From Rheinheimera sp. MM224 (GTDB lineage Bacteria > Pseudomonadota > Gammaproteobacteria > Enterobacterales > Alteromonadaceae), in NCBI RefSeq assembly GCF_947090785.1, contig NZ_OX352320.1:2903001-2967000 (forward strand): a DNA stretch of 64,000 nt. Reading direction: 5' to 3'. Below the pieces are notes generated by a model. It worked only from the letters and a program-made list of their open reading frames with translations. It had not been told where the DNA came from and searched no databases. The position numbers and the translations under genes are program-made. Positions 63,917 through 64,000 of this stretch are shown one piece after another; the first letter of the stretch is position 1, and each line of letters begins with the position of its first letter.

Positions 63917-64000
63917 GTGATGGCCGTGTATGCTTTTGGCAGTCAGGTCGTAGGCACTGCTAATGAGAATAGCGATTTGGATTTTGCAGTACTGATGCCA
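63917..64000 (+). CDS. MNT-type nucleotidyltransferase (partial, window edge; N-terminus possibly truncated)
   Basis: The frame from GTG-ATG at 63917 reads VMAVYAFGSQVVGTANENSD followed by LDFAVLMP and runs off the window. FGS near the start followed by SDLDFAV is the minimal nucleotidyltransferase signature (GS then DxD), as in MntA antitoxins of HEPN/MNT modules. Complete MNT proteins usually carry 20-30 residues before this motif. Here the frame opens only at 63905, and the upstream DNA is the RAYT repeat, so the N-terminus may have been lost. Expect a HEPN-domain gene beyond the window if this is a toxin-antitoxin pair. Confidence 0.65.
   Translation, partial: MMAVYAFGSQVVGTANENSDLDFAVLMP

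Overview
The window looks like chromosomal DNA of a gammaproteobacterium of the Alteromonadales/Chromatiaceae type. My best guess is Rheinheimera or a close relative. This rests on gene order and protein similarity recalled from known families, not on a search. Coding density is high, codon use is mostly even, and most of the window is conserved core genome. The exception is the right end (about 62.2-64.0 kb), which is accessory. I found no rRNA or tRNA genes and no CRISPR array.

Layout: (1) 1-3153, minus strand: glyA, nrdR, ribD and ribE (riboflavin and one-carbon metabolism). (2) 3.4-9.3 kb: SOS-linked dinB with a LexA box, a cold-shock protein, a DEAD-box helicase, then a plus-strand run yaiL-like, arfB (frame broken at an A7 run), TraB/GumN, GNAT and YaiI. 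(3) 9.3-13.3 kb: a methyltransferase divergent from gloB and mltD, then two small unknown genes. (4) 13.3-20.4 kb: a complete phenylalanine/tyrosine to fumarate plus acetoacetate route on the minus strand (phhA, phhB, tyrR, hpd, hmgA, fahA, maiA), with TyrR-box-like sites upstream of the tyrR, hpd and phhA units. A methionine gamma-lyase gene follows. (5) 22.1-32.4 kb: the phage-shock set pspA-pspB-pspC-ycjX-ycjF, divergent from pspF, which leads into sapABCDF. (6) 32.5-41.1 kb: the protein-quality-control cluster tig-clpP-clpX-lon-hupB-ppiD, minus strand. (7) 41.4-46.6 kb: a DUF969/DUF979 membrane pair with pyroglutamyl peptidase, a guanidinium exporter under a guanidine-II (mini-ykkC) riboswitch, then a Kef-type antiporter, an MgtC-family protein and a DUF1289 protein. 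(8) 46.8-59 kb: a TolB-propeller/amidohydrolase fusion, a two-piece propeller sensor/diguanylate cyclase, YgiD, YgiQ, small unknown genes, and a GDT1/UPF0016 manganese exporter behind a yybP-ykoY Mn2+ riboswitch. (9) 59.2-62.2 kb: formaldehyde detoxification (frmA, S-formylglutathione hydrolase) with a divergent LysR regulator. (10) 62.2-64.0 kb: an AT-rich lipoprotein gene, a REP-associated tyrosine transposase (RAYT) gene flanked by inverted REP-like ends (one end tandemly duplicated), and the start of an MNT-type nucleotidyltransferase cut by the window edge.

No wholly new system stands out. The observations most worth checking are: arfB, whose essential C-terminal tail lies in the -1 frame directly after GCA-AAA-AAA; the diguanylate cyclase split at an ATGA overlap; and the RAYT gene, whose conserved C-terminus is also one base out of frame. 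All three are repaired by adding one base, so an assembly problem must be excluded before a programmed frameshift is proposed. Others are the two riboswitches with readable expression logic, a 125-nt palindromic mobile-type repeat with a partial copy elsewhere, and the RAYT/REP element abutting a truncated-looking antitoxin-type gene.
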